64,000 bases of DNA from Streptomyces sp. MUM 2J (GCF_022414535.1 NZ_JADWYM010000013.1:62001-126000); one strand, 5' to 3'. Counted from the stretch's first letter, positions 24,645 through 35,279 are shown. The notes: generated from the sequence alone by a model not told the origin. Made by a program: numbers and translations.

Positions 24645-25721
24645 GTGAACCCGAACATCCCCGCAGCCGCTGAGCCCGGCCCCACACGGCCCGGCCGCGT
24701 CGTCCTGCTCACCACCAGCCACCGCGTCGCCCCCGGCCTGCTGTCCTGGCCGGCCTGGCAGGCGCTGCGCGCGGCCGACCGCGTGGTGTGCGCGGACGGC
24801 ACCCACCCCCAGGTGCCGTACCTGAAGGAGGCGGGGATACGGGTGGAGGAGGCCTCCCCGACAGCGGAGGAACTGGCCGGGTACTGCGCCGGGGGCCGCA
24901 CGGTCGTGGTCGTGGCCTCCGGCGAGGGGGAGCCGGCGCTCACCGACGGGCTCGCCCGGCTCGCCGGGTCCGGACGGGTGGCCATGCCCGAGCTGGAGCT
25001 CCTGCCCGGGGCCTACGACCTGCCCGGTGCCCGGCTGCTCGACCTCGTGCAGGTCATGGACCGGATCCGTGCCGAGTGCCCCTGGTCGTCGCAGCAGACC
25101 CACGAGGGACTGGCGAAGTACGCCGTCGAGGAGGCGTACGAGCTGGTCGAGGCGATCGAGGACGGCGACCGGGACGAGCTGCGCGAGGAACTGGGGGACG
25201 TCCTGCTCCAGGTCGTCTTCCACGCCCGGATCGCCGAGGAGGACCCGGAGGAGCCCTTCTCCGTCGACGACGTGGCCGGAGGGATCGTCGCCAAGCTCAT
25301 CCACCGCCACCCCCATGTCTTCGGGGAGGAGACGGCCACCACCCCCGAGGAGGTCAAGGCGCACTGGCTGCGCACCAAGGCGGCGGAGAAGCAGCGCACC
25401 TCGGTCACCGAGGGCATCCCCCTGCAGCAGCCGGGCCTGGCCCTCGCCGCGAAGCTCGCGGCACGTGCGCGGACGGCGGGACTGGACGTGCCGTTGCCGA
25501 AGGGGGAGGGCCTCGGCTACGAGCTGCTGGCGCTGGCGGCGCATGCCGGCACCGAGGGCACCGACCCGGAGACCGCCCTGCGCGCGGCGGCCCGCGCCTA
25601 CCGCGACGCCATCAGGGCGGAGGAGAACCGCGTGGCGCAGGAGGGGGCGGCCGGCGCGGGGCCCCGCCCCGGCCACCGGGACCCCGAGGCCCACCTGCAT
25701 GCGGATACCGTCGACGAGTGA
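24645..25721 (+). CDS. mazG: Nucleoside triphosphate pyrophosphohydrolase MazG with N-terminal methylase-like domain
   Basis: 358 residues. The N-terminal ~115 residues (RVVLLTTSHRVAPGLLSWPA) resemble the tetrapyrrole-methylase-like half found in YabN/MazG proteins. MazG proper spans ~125-330, with CPWSSQQTHEGLAKYAVEEAYELVEAIEDG (split here as CPW, then EEAYELVEAIE) and EELGDVLLQVVFHARIAEE giving the metal-binding E-x-x-E and E-x-x-D helices. A second MazG-like helix lies at ~255-290. It hydrolyses NTPs to NMP and pyrophosphate, cleaning aberrant nucleotides. GTG 24645 is favoured over GTG 24627 by protein start similarity; no good Shine-Dalgarno supports either. Its stop overlaps the P450 start. 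Confidence 0.88.
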   Translation: MNPNIPAAAEPGPTRPGRVVLLTTSHRVAPGLLSWPAWQALRAADRVVCADGTHPQVPYLKEAGIRVEEASPTAEELAGYCAGGRTVVVVASGEGEPALTDGLARLAGSGRVAMPELELLPGAYDLPGARLLDLVQVMDRIRAECPWSSQQTHEGLAKYAVEEAYELVEAIEDGDRDELREELGDVLLQVVFHARIAEEDPEEPFSVDDVAGGIVAKLIHRHPHVFGEETATTPEEVKAHWLRTKAAEKQRTSVTEGIPLQQPGLALAAKLAARARTAGLDVPLPKGEGLGYELLALAAHAGTEGTDPETALRAAARAYRDAIRAEENRVAQEGAAGAGPRPGHRDPEAHLHADTVDE

Positions 25722-27214
25722 CCGACCAACCCCAGCCCCACCATCCCGCGCCCGGCGGCATGCCCGGAGCGTCCCCGTCACACGACGCCGCACCGTCACC
25801 GGGCCCCGGATCCGGTGCCACGCCCGACCCCGCTCCGACGCCCGACCCCGCACCCGCCCCCGCACCCGGCGCCACGCCCGCGCCGGGCCCCGGATCCGAG
25901 GCCGACCCCGCCCCCGCGACGGGCGCCCCCACCGCCCACCTGTCCACCCCGGCACCCGTGCCCGAACTCTTCTCCTGGGAGTTCGCCGCCGACCCCTACC
26001 CCGCCTACGCCTGGTTGCGCGAGCATGCGCCCGTGCACCGGACGCGGCTGCCCAGTGGGGTGGAAGCCTGGCTGGTCACCCGGTACGCGGACGCCCGGCA
26101 GGCCCTTGCCGACCAGCGGCTCAGCAAGAACCCGGCGCACCACGACGAGCCGGCGCACGCGAGGGGCAAGACCGGCATCCCCGGCGAGCGCAAGGCCGAG
26201 CTGATGACCCATCTGCTCAACATCGACCCGCCGGACCACACCCGGCTGCGCAGGCTGGTCAGCAAGGCGTTCACGCCGCGCCGGGTGGCCGAGTTCGCGC
26301 CGCGCGTGCAGGAGCTGACCGACCGGCTCATCGACGGGTTCGCGGCGCGCGGTTCCGCCGACCTCATCCACGAGTTCGCCTTCCCGCTGCCCATCTACGC
26401 CATCTGCGACATGCTCGGCGTCCCGCGCGAGGACCAGGACGACTTCCGGGACTGGGCGGGCATGATGATCCGCCACGGAGGTGGTCCGCGCGGCGGGGTG
26501 GCGCGCTCCGTGAAGAAGATGCGCGGCTACCTCGCCGACCTCATCCACCGCAAGCGTGCCGCCCTGCCCGCCGAAGCGGCCCCGGGCGAGGACCTCATCT
26601 CCGGCCTCATCCGCGCCTCCGACCACGGCGAGCACCTCACCGAGAACGAGGCGGCGGCGATGGCGTTCATCCTTCTGTTCGCCGGGTTCGAGACGACCGT
26701 CAACCTCATCGGCAACGGCACCTACGCCCTGCTGACCCACCCCGCGCAGCGCGCCCGCCTCCAGGAATCCCTCGGGGGGAGCGGGGGCCTGCTGGAGACG
26801 GCGGTCGAGGAACTCCTGCGCTTCGACGGCCCCGTGGAACTGGCCACCTGGCGGTTCGCCACGCAGCCCCTGACCCTCGGTGGGCAGGACATCGCCGCGG
26901 GCGACCCGGTCCTCGTCGTCCTCGCCGCGGCGGACCGCGACCCTGCCCGCTTCGCCGATCCCGACACCCTCGACCTGTCCCGGCGCGACAACCAGCACCT
27001 CGGTTACGGCCACGGCATCCACTACTGCCTCGGCGCGCCGCTCGCCCGCCTGGAGGGCCAGACCGCGCTGGCCACCCTGCTGACGCGGCTGCCGGACCTG
27101 CGGCTGGCGGCGGATCCGGCCGATCTGAGGTGGCGTGGGGGACTCATCATGCGCGGACTGCGCACCCTGCCGGTGGAGTTCACGCCCACCGGGGAGCCCG
27201 CGGCGCGACGCTGA
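25718..27214 (+). CDS. Cytochrome P450 (CYP107-like) with Pro-rich N-terminal extension
   Basis: 498 residues. The first ~75 are low-complexity Pro/Ala/Thr/Gly (PAPTPDPAPAPAPGATP), not part of the usual ~400-residue bacterial P450. The P450 fold follows: FSWEFAADPYPAYAWLREHAP, LLNIDPPDHTRLRRLVSKAF, I-helix LLFAGFETTVN (~323), ExxR as EELLR (~364) and heme loop GYGHGIHYCLGAPLAR (Cys ~436). By sequence style and by its place next to mazG and the rpf genes it looks like the counterpart of S. coelicolor CYP107U1; that is from memory. GTG 25718 overlaps the mazG stop, so it is translationally coupled. No ferredoxin gene is adjacent, so electrons come from elsewhere. Substrate unknown. Confidence 0.9.
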   Translation: MTDQPQPHHPAPGGMPGASPSHDAAPSPGPGSGATPDPAPTPDPAPAPAPGATPAPGPGSEADPAPATGAPTAHLSTPAPVPELFSWEFAADPYPAYAWLREHAPVHRTRLPSGVEAWLVTRYADARQALADQRLSKNPAHHDEPAHARGKTGIPGERKAELMTHLLNIDPPDHTRLRRLVSKAFTPRRVAEFAPRVQELTDRLIDGFAARGSADLIHEFAFPLPIYAICDMLGVPREDQDDFRDWAGMMIRHGGGPRGGVARSVKKMRGYLADLIHRKRAALPAEAAPGEDLISGLIRASDHGEHLTENEAAAMAFILLFAGFETTVNLIGNGTYALLTHPAQRARLQESLGGSGGLLETAVEELLRFDGPVELATWRFATQPLTLGGQDIAAGDPVLVVLAAADRDPARFADPDTLDLSRRDNQHLGYGHGIHYCLGAPLARLEGQTALATLLTRLPDLRLAADPADLRWRGGLIMRGLRTLPVEFTPTGEPAARR

Positions 27215-27328
27215 CACCCGGGCCGGGCTCCGGCACCCGAGCCGACGGCGGAACAAGGGGCCCACCGCCGGGCTCACATGACACCCACTCATCAATTCTG
27301 TGATCTTCACGTGATCTGCGCGGCATTA

Positions 27329-27341
27329 ACTTGTGACAAGT
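27329..27341. promoter_or_regulatory. 13-bp perfect palindrome upstream of the first Rpf gene
   Basis: ACTTGTGACAAGT is a 6-1-6 palindrome in an AT-rich stretch 90 bases before the start. GATCTTCACGTGATC lies just before it. Both could be operators or promoter parts. Confidence 0.4.
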
Positions 27342-27430
27342 GATCGACTGCCGATACGTTCACTCGACAGCACGGCACTCGGCCGCAGTGCCTGCCGTGC
27401 CGTCACTGCTGCCTCGGGAAAGGTCCCCGC

Positions 27431-28582
27431 ATGCTCTCCGGGAACGGTCGCCACCGTCGCCCCCGCCAGGCTCCCGCCCTCCTCGTCGCGGCCGGCGTGA
27501 CCGGTTCCGCCATCGCCATCCCGCTCCTCGGCGCCACCGGCGCGAGCGCCGCGGACGGCGGCACCTGGAACAAGGTGGCGGATTGCGAGTCCGGTGGTTC
27601 CTGGAGCCTGAACGACGGCAACGGCTTCTACGGCGGGCTGCGTCTGACGCTGGACGACTGGGACAAGTACGGCGGCCTGGAGTACGCGGAGCGGCCCGAC
27701 CTGGCCAGCCGGTCCCAGCAGATAGCCGTCGCCGAGAGGGTCCTCGCGGACCAGGGCGTCGGCGCCTGGCCCGCCTGCGGCGCGCCGTCCGGACTCACGC
27801 TGGACTCCGGGGCGGCGCAGGTGGACACGGGCGTGGCGGGCGACGCGCCGGGTTCTTCCGGCTCCTCCGGTTCTTCCGGTTCTTCCGGCTCCTCCGGCTC
27901 CTCCGGCTCATCCGGTTCCTCCGCTCCCTCGGGCTCCTCGGACCCGGGCAAGCCGTCCGGCTCCACGGGCTCCGCCGGGCCCTCCGATTCATCCGGTACG
28001 TCCGGTTCAGGTGGCTCATCCGACTCCGGTGATTCCCCCGGTGTCTCCGGTTCCTCCGCTTCGCCCGAAACGACGGAGTCGCCCAACTCCTCCCACCCCG
28101 GTGGATCCTCGACGTCCGACACCGGTGCCGCCGGTGCGGACTCCGGCACCGGTGCGACCTCCGCTCCGGGCGACCCGGCCGGTGAGCCCTCGCAGGGAAC
28201 CGGCCGTGCCACCACGGTCGGCCCGAACCATGACGACTCGGACAACTTGCCCCGACCCGCAGGTGCTTCGAGCCTGGTCGACACGGGTGCCCTCGATGCC
28301 GGAGGCCGGGGCGCCGGCCGTCACCGGGGCGCCGGCGCCGACGAGGAGGCCGCCGGCGGGGGTCCCGCCGTCGCGTCCACCGGCCGGCACGCCGTGCCCG
28401 CCGACGGCGGAGATGCGGCCGGCGGTTCGTACACCGTGCGGGCCGGTGACAGCCTCTGCTCCATCGCCGACTCCCTTGGCGTCGACGGCGGATGGCGCCG
28501 CCTGTACGCCGAGAACCAGGGCGCGATCGGTGCCGACCCCGGCCACATCGTCCCCGGTCAGACCCTGCGCGTCGGTGCCTAA
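27431..28582 (+). CDS. Resuscitation-promoting-factor-like hydrolase with Ser/Gly linker and LysM domain
   Basis: 383 residues, secreted. The signal peptide runs to about GATGASA. The Rpf domain (~43-117) has GTWNKVADCESGGSWSLND with the catalytic Glu in CESGG, then GGLRLTLDDWDKYGG and the paired Cys in WPACG. A very long Ser/Gly/Pro/Asp linker (~135-325) includes about seven SGS repeats. A LysM (~332-383) begins YTVRAGDSLCSIADSLGV and ends PGQTLRVG. Rpf enzymes cleave peptidoglycan and aid spore germination and growth; LysM binds the wall. ATG 27431 has AAAGG upstream. It is a paralogue of the next gene but has no riboswitch before it. Confidence 0.9.
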   Translation: MLSGNGRHRRPRQAPALLVAAGVTGSAIAIPLLGATGASAADGGTWNKVADCESGGSWSLNDGNGFYGGLRLTLDDWDKYGGLEYAERPDLASRSQQIAVAERVLADQGVGAWPACGAPSGLTLDSGAAQVDTGVAGDAPGSSGSSGSSGSSGSSGSSGSSGSSAPSGSSDPGKPSGSTGSAGPSDSSGTSGSGGSSDSGDSPGVSGSSASPETTESPNSSHPGGSSTSDTGAAGADSGTGATSAPGDPAGEPSQGTGRATTVGPNHDDSDNLPRPAGASSLVDTGALDAGGRGAGRHRGAGADEEAAGGGPAVASTGRHAVPADGGDAAGGSYTVRAGDSLCSIADSLGVDGGWRRLYAENQGAIGADPGHIVPGQTLRVGA

Positions 28583-28603
28583 AGGGGCGAAAAGCGGCGG
28601 GAG

Positions 28604-28609
28604 TTGACA
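28604..28609 (+). promoter_or_regulatory. Likely -35 element for the rpfA transcript
   Basis: A perfect TTGACA, followed by TTAATG at 28623-28628. The spacing (13 bases) is shorter than usual, so the matching -10 is uncertain. The position fits a transcript that includes the riboswitch downstream. Confidence 0.35.
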
Positions 28610-28729
28610 TCCTGTTTCGCGCTTAATGTCCGGTTTGGCGAAAGTGTGGGATGAGTCTCAGAAGCCCTGATCGTCTTTGAAATTCGACGAAGCGCATGTC
28701 TACGGTCAGGACCGCTCGTCACCGCGAGC

Positions 28730-28940
28730 CCCGGTCGCCGCAACGCCGAGTCCTGCCAGCGGCTGCACGGGAACAGTCGTCGCGTCTAGCGCCGTAGGCA
28801 GGAGCGGGGGACCCAAGGTAAGTGCCGTGCCGGGCAGTTGATCCGGAGCGGCTTGGGGTGAAGCCGTGCTTCCCGACGGGAGGTGCGGCCGGGCAACTCA
28901 ACCGGCCCGAACCCGACAGCTCACCTCGCAGGCGTCGGTG
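28730..28940 (+). ncRNA. ydaO-type c-di-AMP riboswitch upstream of rpfA
   Basis: Conserved blocks of the ydaO/yuaA motif appear in order: GGTCGCCGCAACGCCGAG, GGCAGGAGCGGGGGACCCAA, TTGGGGTGAAGCC, then CCCGAACCCGACAGCTCACC and TCGCAGGC. This RNA class binds c-di-AMP and usually switches expression off. In Streptomyces it is known upstream of rpfA and related wall hydrolases, linking dormancy exit to c-di-AMP. The rpfA ribosome site (GTGAGGGG) directly follows the last conserved block, so control of translation as well as termination is possible. Boundaries are approximate. Confidence 0.85.
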
Positions 28941-28941
28941 A

Positions 28942-29661
<720 letters not shown>

Positions 29662-29741
29662 GCGCACCGGCCCCCGCAGGGCCCTGCCCGCCCGCGCCCG
29701 GGGCCTGCCATCGGCCCGCGGGTCCCAGGGCCCCCACAGCT

Positions 29742-29783
29742 CCCCGCCCCGGCGCGTCTTCCCCCGTACGCGCCGGGGCGGGG
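29742..29783 (+). terminator. Strong terminator between rpfA and eno
   Basis: CCCCGCCCCGGCGCGT (29742-29757) pairs perfectly with 29768-29783, a 16-bp stem. The rest of the 29662-30038 gap holds TTGTTCC-GAAG-GGAAACAA (29876-29894, imperfect) and the eno promoter. Confidence 0.8.
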
Positions 29784-29954
29784 TGTCGTCGTCTCCTTCT
29801 GTCCGTCCGCCTGTGCCGCCTTCCCGGCCCGCCCCCGCGCTTCACCCGTTGTTCACCCCGAACCGGCACCCCCTTTTGTTCCGAAGGGAAACAATGGGTA
29901 CGGTCACTGTGTCCAAGGGCCGGTCGGTCGGCTGGCCGATGGCCCCGGGGCGGT

Positions 29955-31319
<1,365 letters not shown>

Positions 31320-31349
31320 GCCGCAAAGGCTAAGGGCTCGCCCGTCGCA

Positions 31350-31394
31350 CGTACGTCCCCGTACCCGGTCCCGTACCGTGTGCGGGGACGTACG
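31350..31394 (+). terminator. Inverted repeat between eno and divIC
   Basis: CGTACGTCCCC (31350-31360) and GGGGACGTACG (31384-31394) form an 11-bp perfect stem with a 23-base loop. A likely terminator of eno; it lies 23 bases before divIC, so it could also regulate that gene. Confidence 0.55.
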
Positions 31395-31417
31395 CGCGTG
31401 TGAACGGGAGGCTGGAC

Positions 31418-31894
31418 ATGGCGGTGAAGGACCGGGACCGTTTCTCCACCGCGACCAGGATCCGGTTGCTGGGCGAGCAGACGGCGGCCCGGGTCTACCG
31501 TTCGCAGACCCGCCGCCAGGCGCGCCGTTCCCGTCTCACCGGCCGCGCGGCGCTGCTCGCCCTCGTCCTGTGCTCCCTGATCGTGGCACTCGCCTACCCG
31601 ATAAGGCAGTACGTCTCCCAGCGCGCCGAAGTCGCCGACCTGCAGCGCGAGAAGCAGCAGGCTCAGGAGCGCGTCGAACAGCTGCGCGACCTCAAGGCGC
31701 GCTGGCAGGACGACGCCTTCGCCGAACAGCAGATCCGGCAGCGACTGCACTACGTGATGCCGGGGGAGACGGGATACGTCGTGATCGACCCGAGCACGGT
31801 GAAGCAGTCCCGCGCCGACCGCGGGGCGGCCGACCGCCCCTGGTACTCCAACGTCTGGGAGGGCGTCGACAAGTCCGACGCCCTCGACCAGTGA
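31418..31894 (+). CDS. divIC: Septum formation initiator DivIC/FtsB family
   Basis: 158 residues, type II membrane protein. The cytoplasmic basic N-terminus (~1-45) is followed by one TM (~48-68, ALLALVLCSLIVALAYPI) and an extracytoplasmic coiled coil (~72-105, ADLQREKQQAQERVEQLRDL). The conserved DivIC tail RWQDDAFAEQQIRQRLHYVMPGE is present in part (QQIRQRLHYVMPGETGY). It stabilises the FtsL/FtsQ subcomplex at the septum. ATG 31418 has GGGAGG six bases upstream. In the same run come DUF501 and Ppx/GppA, an order conserved across actinobacteria. Confidence 0.9.
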   Translation: MAVKDRDRFSTATRIRLLGEQTAARVYRSQTRRQARRSRLTGRAALLALVLCSLIVALAYPIRQYVSQRAEVADLQREKQQAQERVEQLRDLKARWQDDAFAEQQIRQRLHYVMPGETGYVVIDPSTVKQSRADRGAADRPWYSNVWEGVDKSDALDQ

Positions 31895-31917
31895 ACTGAT
31901 CCGATAGAAAGACAGGC

Positions 31918-32448
31918 ATGGAAACGCCCCCGCCGACCACCCCGCGCACCGAGCCCACCGCCGCGGACGTCGAGGCCTTCAAGCAGCAGCTCGGGCGTCC
32001 GCCGCGCGGCCTGCGCGCGATCGCCCACCGGTGCCCCTGCGGCCGGCCCGACGTCGTCGAGACGGCGCCCCGGCTTCCGGACGGCACGCCCTTCCCGACG
32101 CTCTACTACCTCACGTGCCCGCGGGCGAACTCCGCGATCGGCACGCTGGAGGCCGGGGGCGTGATGAAGGAGATGACCGAGCGGCTCCGCACCGACCCGG
32201 AGCTGGCGGCCGCGTACCGCGCGGCGCACGAGGACTACATCCGGCGCCGCGACGAGATCGAGGAACTCACGGACTTCCCGAGCGCGGGCGGCATGCCGGA
32301 CCGGGTGAAGTGCCTGCACGTCCTGGTGGCCCACTCGCTGGCCGCCGGACCGGGCGTGAACCCGCTGGGCGACGAGGCGATCGCCCTGCTGCCCGAGTGG
32401 TGGCGCAAGGGTCCCTGCGTGGTGCCGGACGCGGAGGGGACCGAGTGA
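31918..32448 (+). CDS. DUF501 family protein
   Basis: 176 residues, soluble. Family features are LGRPPRGLRAIAHRCPCGRP, TLYYLTCPRANSAIGTLEAG and VKCLHVLVAHSLAAGPGVNP. The CPCG, TCPR and KCLH cysteines with nearby His could bind a metal; that is inference. DUF501 genes sit between divIC and ppx/gppA in many actinobacteria, with no known biochemical role that I can state. ATG 31918 lies 23 bases after divIC, with GATAGAAAG as a weak ribosome site. The stop overlaps the start of the next gene (GTGA). Confidence 0.9.
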   Translation: METPPPTTPRTEPTAADVEAFKQQLGRPPRGLRAIAHRCPCGRPDVVETAPRLPDGTPFPTLYYLTCPRANSAIGTLEAGGVMKEMTERLRTDPELAAAYRAAHEDYIRRRDEIEELTDFPSAGGMPDRVKCLHVLVAHSLAAGPGVNPLGDEAIALLPEWWRKGPCVVPDAEGTE

Positions 32449-33386
32449 CCAGGGTCGCCGCCGTCGACTGCGGCACGAATTCCATCCGCCTGCTGGTCGC
32501 GGACGCGGACCCGGCCACCGGTGAACTCGTCGACCTGGACCGCCGCATGACGATCGTGCGGCTCGGCCAGGGCGTCGACCGGACCGGGCGGCTGGCCCCC
32601 GAGGCGCTGGAGCGGACGTTCGCCGCGTGCCGGGAGTACGCACACGTCGTCAAGGAGCACGGCGCCGAACGACTGCGGTTCGTCGCCACCTCCGCCTCCC
32701 GGGACGCGGAGAACCGCGACGACTTCGTCCGCGGCGTCATGGACATCCTGGGCGTCGAACCCGAGGTCATCAGCGGCGACCAGGAGGCCGAGTTCTCCTT
32801 CACCGGCGCGACCAGGGAACTGGCCGGCGCCGCACACGTGGCCAAGCCCTACCTGGTGGTGGACATCGGCGGCGGCTCCACGGAGTTCGTGGTCGGCGAG
32901 GAGCACGTGCGCGCGGCCCGCTCCGTCGACGTCGGCTGCGTGCGCATGACCGAACGGCACCTGGTGCGCGAGGGCACGGTCACCGACCCGCCCACCGCCG
33001 CGCAGATCACCGCCATGCGCGCCGACATCGAGGCCGCCCTGGACCTCGCCGAGCAGTCGGTGCCGCTGCGCGAGGCGCGCACCCTGGTGGGGCTGGCGGG
33101 CTCGGTGACGACGGTCTCGGCGATCGCGCAGGAGCTGCCCGCGTACGACTCCGCGCGGATCCACCACTCCCGGATCTCCCGCGACACGGTCCACGGCATC
33201 ACCGAGTGGCTGCTGCACTCCACGCACGCCGAGCGCGCGGCCGTGCCGTCGATGCACCCGGGCCGGGTCGACGTGATCGGGGCGGGCGCCCTGGTGCTCC
33301 TGTCGATCATGGAGCGCACCGGTGCGGAGGAGGTCGTCGTGAGCGAGCACGACATCCTCGACGGCATCGCGTGGTCGGTGGCGTAG
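32445..33386 (+). CDS. Ppx/GppA-family exopolyphosphatase / guanosine pentaphosphate phosphatase
   Basis: 313 residues. The ASKHA-fold phosphatase starts VAAVDCGTNSIRLLVAD (phosphate-1 loop), with FVATSASRDAENRDDF, then phosphate-2 loop DIGGGSTEFVVG and adenosine-like motif LVGLAGSVTTVSAIAQ. The length matches the short actinobacterial Ppx type without the C-terminal HD domain. It hydrolyses polyphosphate and may act on pppGpp, affecting the stringent response. GTG 32445 overlaps the DUF501 stop, so the two are translationally coupled. A terminator hairpin follows at 33447. Confidence 0.92.
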   Translation: MTRVAAVDCGTNSIRLLVADADPATGELVDLDRRMTIVRLGQGVDRTGRLAPEALERTFAACREYAHVVKEHGAERLRFVATSASRDAENRDDFVRGVMDILGVEPEVISGDQEAEFSFTGATRELAGAAHVAKPYLVVDIGGGSTEFVVGEEHVRAARSVDVGCVRMTERHLVREGTVTDPPTAAQITAMRADIEAALDLAEQSVPLREARTLVGLAGSVTTVSAIAQELPAYDSARIHHSRISRDTVHGITEWLLHSTHAERAAVPSMHPGRVDVIGAGALVLLSIMERTGAEEVVVSEHDILDGIAWSVA

Positions 33387-33446
33387 CTCTCTTCTCTTAC
33401 TCGCGGGTAGCCTCCGGTTGAGCAGCCCGGATACCGTATGAGCGGC

Positions 33447-33473
33447 CCGCAGGGGCCCTTCGGGGCCCCGCGG
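33447..33473 (+). terminator. Terminator after the divIC-ppx operon
   Basis: CCGC plus GGGGCCC pair with GGGCCCC plus GCGG around a short loop, with one bulged A at 33451. It is 61 bases after the ppx stop. Confidence 0.65.
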
Positions 33474-33494
33474 TGACGCGCCGCCGGGAAAGTT

Positions 33495-33511
33495 CGTGAA
33501 GTTCTTCACAA
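33495..33511. promoter_or_regulatory. Rex-like operator upstream of ndh
   Basis: CGTGAAGTTCTTCACAA is a near-palindrome matching the redox regulator Rex operator pattern (TGTGAA-N4-TTCACA). Rex represses respiratory genes when NADH is low. It lies about 320 bases before the NADH dehydrogenase start. Confidence 0.6.
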
Positions 33512-33533
33512 GGATTTCGGCCCTGTCGGTGCG

Positions 33534-33612
33534 CGAAAGAGGGCCTGTTGGCCCTTTCGGGGGACGAAGAGAGCTTTGAACATGTTCAGAAGGGCTCGGT
33601 ACGAGCCCTTCT
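33534..33612 (+). promoter_or_regulatory. ndh leader with two stem-loops and a GAACATGTTC palindrome
   Basis: Stem 1 is CGAAAG-A-GGGCC / GGCCC-TTTCG (33534-33559). GAACATGTTC at 33578-33587 is a perfect 10-bp palindrome. Stem 2 is AGAAGGGCTCG / CGAGCCCTTCT with a GTA loop (33588-33612), 11 perfect pairs. No T-run follows either stem. Open sequence from here to 33830 shows no separate gene. Confidence 0.55.
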
Positions 33613-33830
33613 GGTCACGTCTCCGGGAGGGTGTTCCAGCAGACTCACAGCCACCCGTGTCGCCTAGAGAGGCAGCTCACGCGGCGTTGACAACGGTCAT
33701 CGGGGTGCGGCGGTTCCCGTCGCGCACCATGATCTATGTCACGCGGGCCGCGGAGTGTAGCACAGGGCCTACGCATGCTTGTGAAGGGGCGCACGAGCCA
33801 CCCCCTCGGAGCGGGTGGATACTCGATGGC

Positions 33831-35213
33831 ATGAGCACCACGGAGCGTCCCAGGATCCTCGTAGTAGGCGGTGGGTACGTAGGCCTGTACGCAGCTCGGC
33901 GCATCCTCAAGAAGATGCGCTACGGCGAGGCGACCGTCACGGTCGTCGACCCCCGGTCGTACATGACCTACCAGCCCTTCCTGCCCGAAACCGCCGCCGG
34001 CAACATCTCCCCGCGCCACGTCGTCGTCCCCCTGCGACGCGTGGTCCCCAGGGCGGAGGTCCTCACCGGCCGCGTCACCACCATCGACCAGGACCGCAAG
34101 GTCGCCACCGTCGCCCCGCTCGTCGGCGAGGCGTACGAGCTGCCCTTCGACTACCTGGTCATCGCCCTCGGCGCCGTCTCCCGCACCTTCCCCATCCCCG
34201 GTCTCGCCGAGCAGGGCATCGGCATGAAGGGCGTCGAGGAGGCCATCGGCCTGCGCAACCACGTGCTGGAGCAGCTCGACAAGGCCGAGTCCACGACCGA
34301 CGAGGACATCCGCCGCAAGGCCCTCACCTTCGTCTTCGTCGGCGGCGGCTTCGCCGGTGCGGAGACCATCGGCGAGGTCGAGGACATGGCCCGGGACGCG
34401 GCCAAGTACTACAAGAACGTGTCCCGCGAGGACATGCGCTTCATCCTCGTGGACGCCGCCGACAAGATCCTCCCCGAGGTCGGCCCCAAGCTCGGCCAGT
34501 ACGGCAAGGAGCACCTGGAGAGCCGCGGCGTCGAGGTCTACCTGTCCACCTCCATGGACTCCTGCGTCGACGGCCACGTGGTGCTGAAGAACGGCCTGGA
34601 GGTCGACGCCAACACCATCGTGTGGACCGCCGGCGTCAAGCCGAACCCGGCCCTCGCCCGCTTCGGCCTGCCCCTCGGCCCGCGCGGCCACGTCGACTGC
34701 GAGCCCACGCTCCAGGTCAAGGGCACGGACTACATCTGGGCCGCCGGCGACAACGCCCAGGTGCCCGACCTCGTCGGCCGCAAGGCCGGCAACGAGAACG
34801 CCTGGTGCCCGCCGAACGCCCAGCACGCGCTGCGCCAGGCCAAGCTGCTCGGCGACAACGTCCTGTCCGGCCTGCGGGGCTTCCCGCAGCAGGACTACAG
34901 CCACGCCAACAAGGGCGCGGTCGCGGGCCTCGGCCTGCACAAGGGCGTCGCGATGATCGTCATGGGCAAGATGAAGATCAAGCTCAAGGGACGTCTCGCC
35001 TGGTACATGCACCGCGGCTACCACGGTATGGCGATGCCGACCTGGAACCGCAAGATCCGCATCTTCGCCGACTGGACGCTCGGGATGTTCCTCCGGCGCG
35101 AGGTCGTCGCCCTGGGCGCTCTGGAATCCCCGCGCGAGGAGTTCTACGAGGCCGCCAAGCCGGCCCCGGCGGTCCCCGCCGCCAAGACCGGGGAGAAGGC
35201 CAAGGCCTCCTGA
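33831..35213 (+). CDS. ndh: Type II NADH dehydrogenase (NDH-2)
   Basis: 460 residues, a peripheral membrane flavoprotein that passes electrons from NADH to menaquinone without pumping protons. FAD-binding motif GGGYVGLYAARRIL is at the start; the NADH-binding motif is VFVGGGFAGAETIGE (~170). Quinone-side sequences include YMTYQPFLPETAAGNI and LRQAKLLGDNV. The C-terminal ~60 residues (WYMHRGYHGMAMPTWNRK) suit the membrane-contact helix region. ATG 33831 is chosen because the FAD motif follows within 12 residues; the longer in-frame start at 33576 lies in the leader with no family-like sequence. Regulation by Rex is likely from the operator upstream. Confidence 0.93.
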   Translation: MSTTERPRILVVGGGYVGLYAARRILKKMRYGEATVTVVDPRSYMTYQPFLPETAAGNISPRHVVVPLRRVVPRAEVLTGRVTTIDQDRKVATVAPLVGEAYELPFDYLVIALGAVSRTFPIPGLAEQGIGMKGVEEAIGLRNHVLEQLDKAESTTDEDIRRKALTFVFVGGGFAGAETIGEVEDMARDAAKYYKNVSREDMRFILVDAADKILPEVGPKLGQYGKEHLESRGVEVYLSTSMDSCVDGHVVLKNGLEVDANTIVWTAGVKPNPALARFGLPLGPRGHVDCEPTLQVKGTDYIWAAGDNAQVPDLVGRKAGNENAWCPPNAQHALRQAKLLGDNVLSGLRGFPQQDYSHANKGAVAGLGLHKGVAMIVMGKMKIKLKGRLAWYMHRGYHGMAMPTWNRKIRIFADWTLGMFLRREVVALGALESPREEFYEAAKPAPAVPAAKTGEKAKAS

Positions 35214-35235
35214 CCTCCGGTCACCCCTGAACAGC

Positions 35236-35279
35236 CCGAAGGGGCCGCCCGCCATCCGTGGTGCGGGCGGCCCCTTCGG
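35236..35279 (+). terminator. Very strong terminator after ndh
   Basis: A 17-bp perfect stem, CCGAAGGGGCCGCCCGC (35236-35252) and 35263-35279, with a 10-base loop. The rest of the gap to 35567 is GC-rich with no gene seen. Confidence 0.85.

Noticed and set aside
33576..33830. In-frame N-terminal extension of ndh from ATG 33576
   Set aside because: It crosses the hairpins of the leader and has no homologous look; the FAD motif directly follows ATG 33831.
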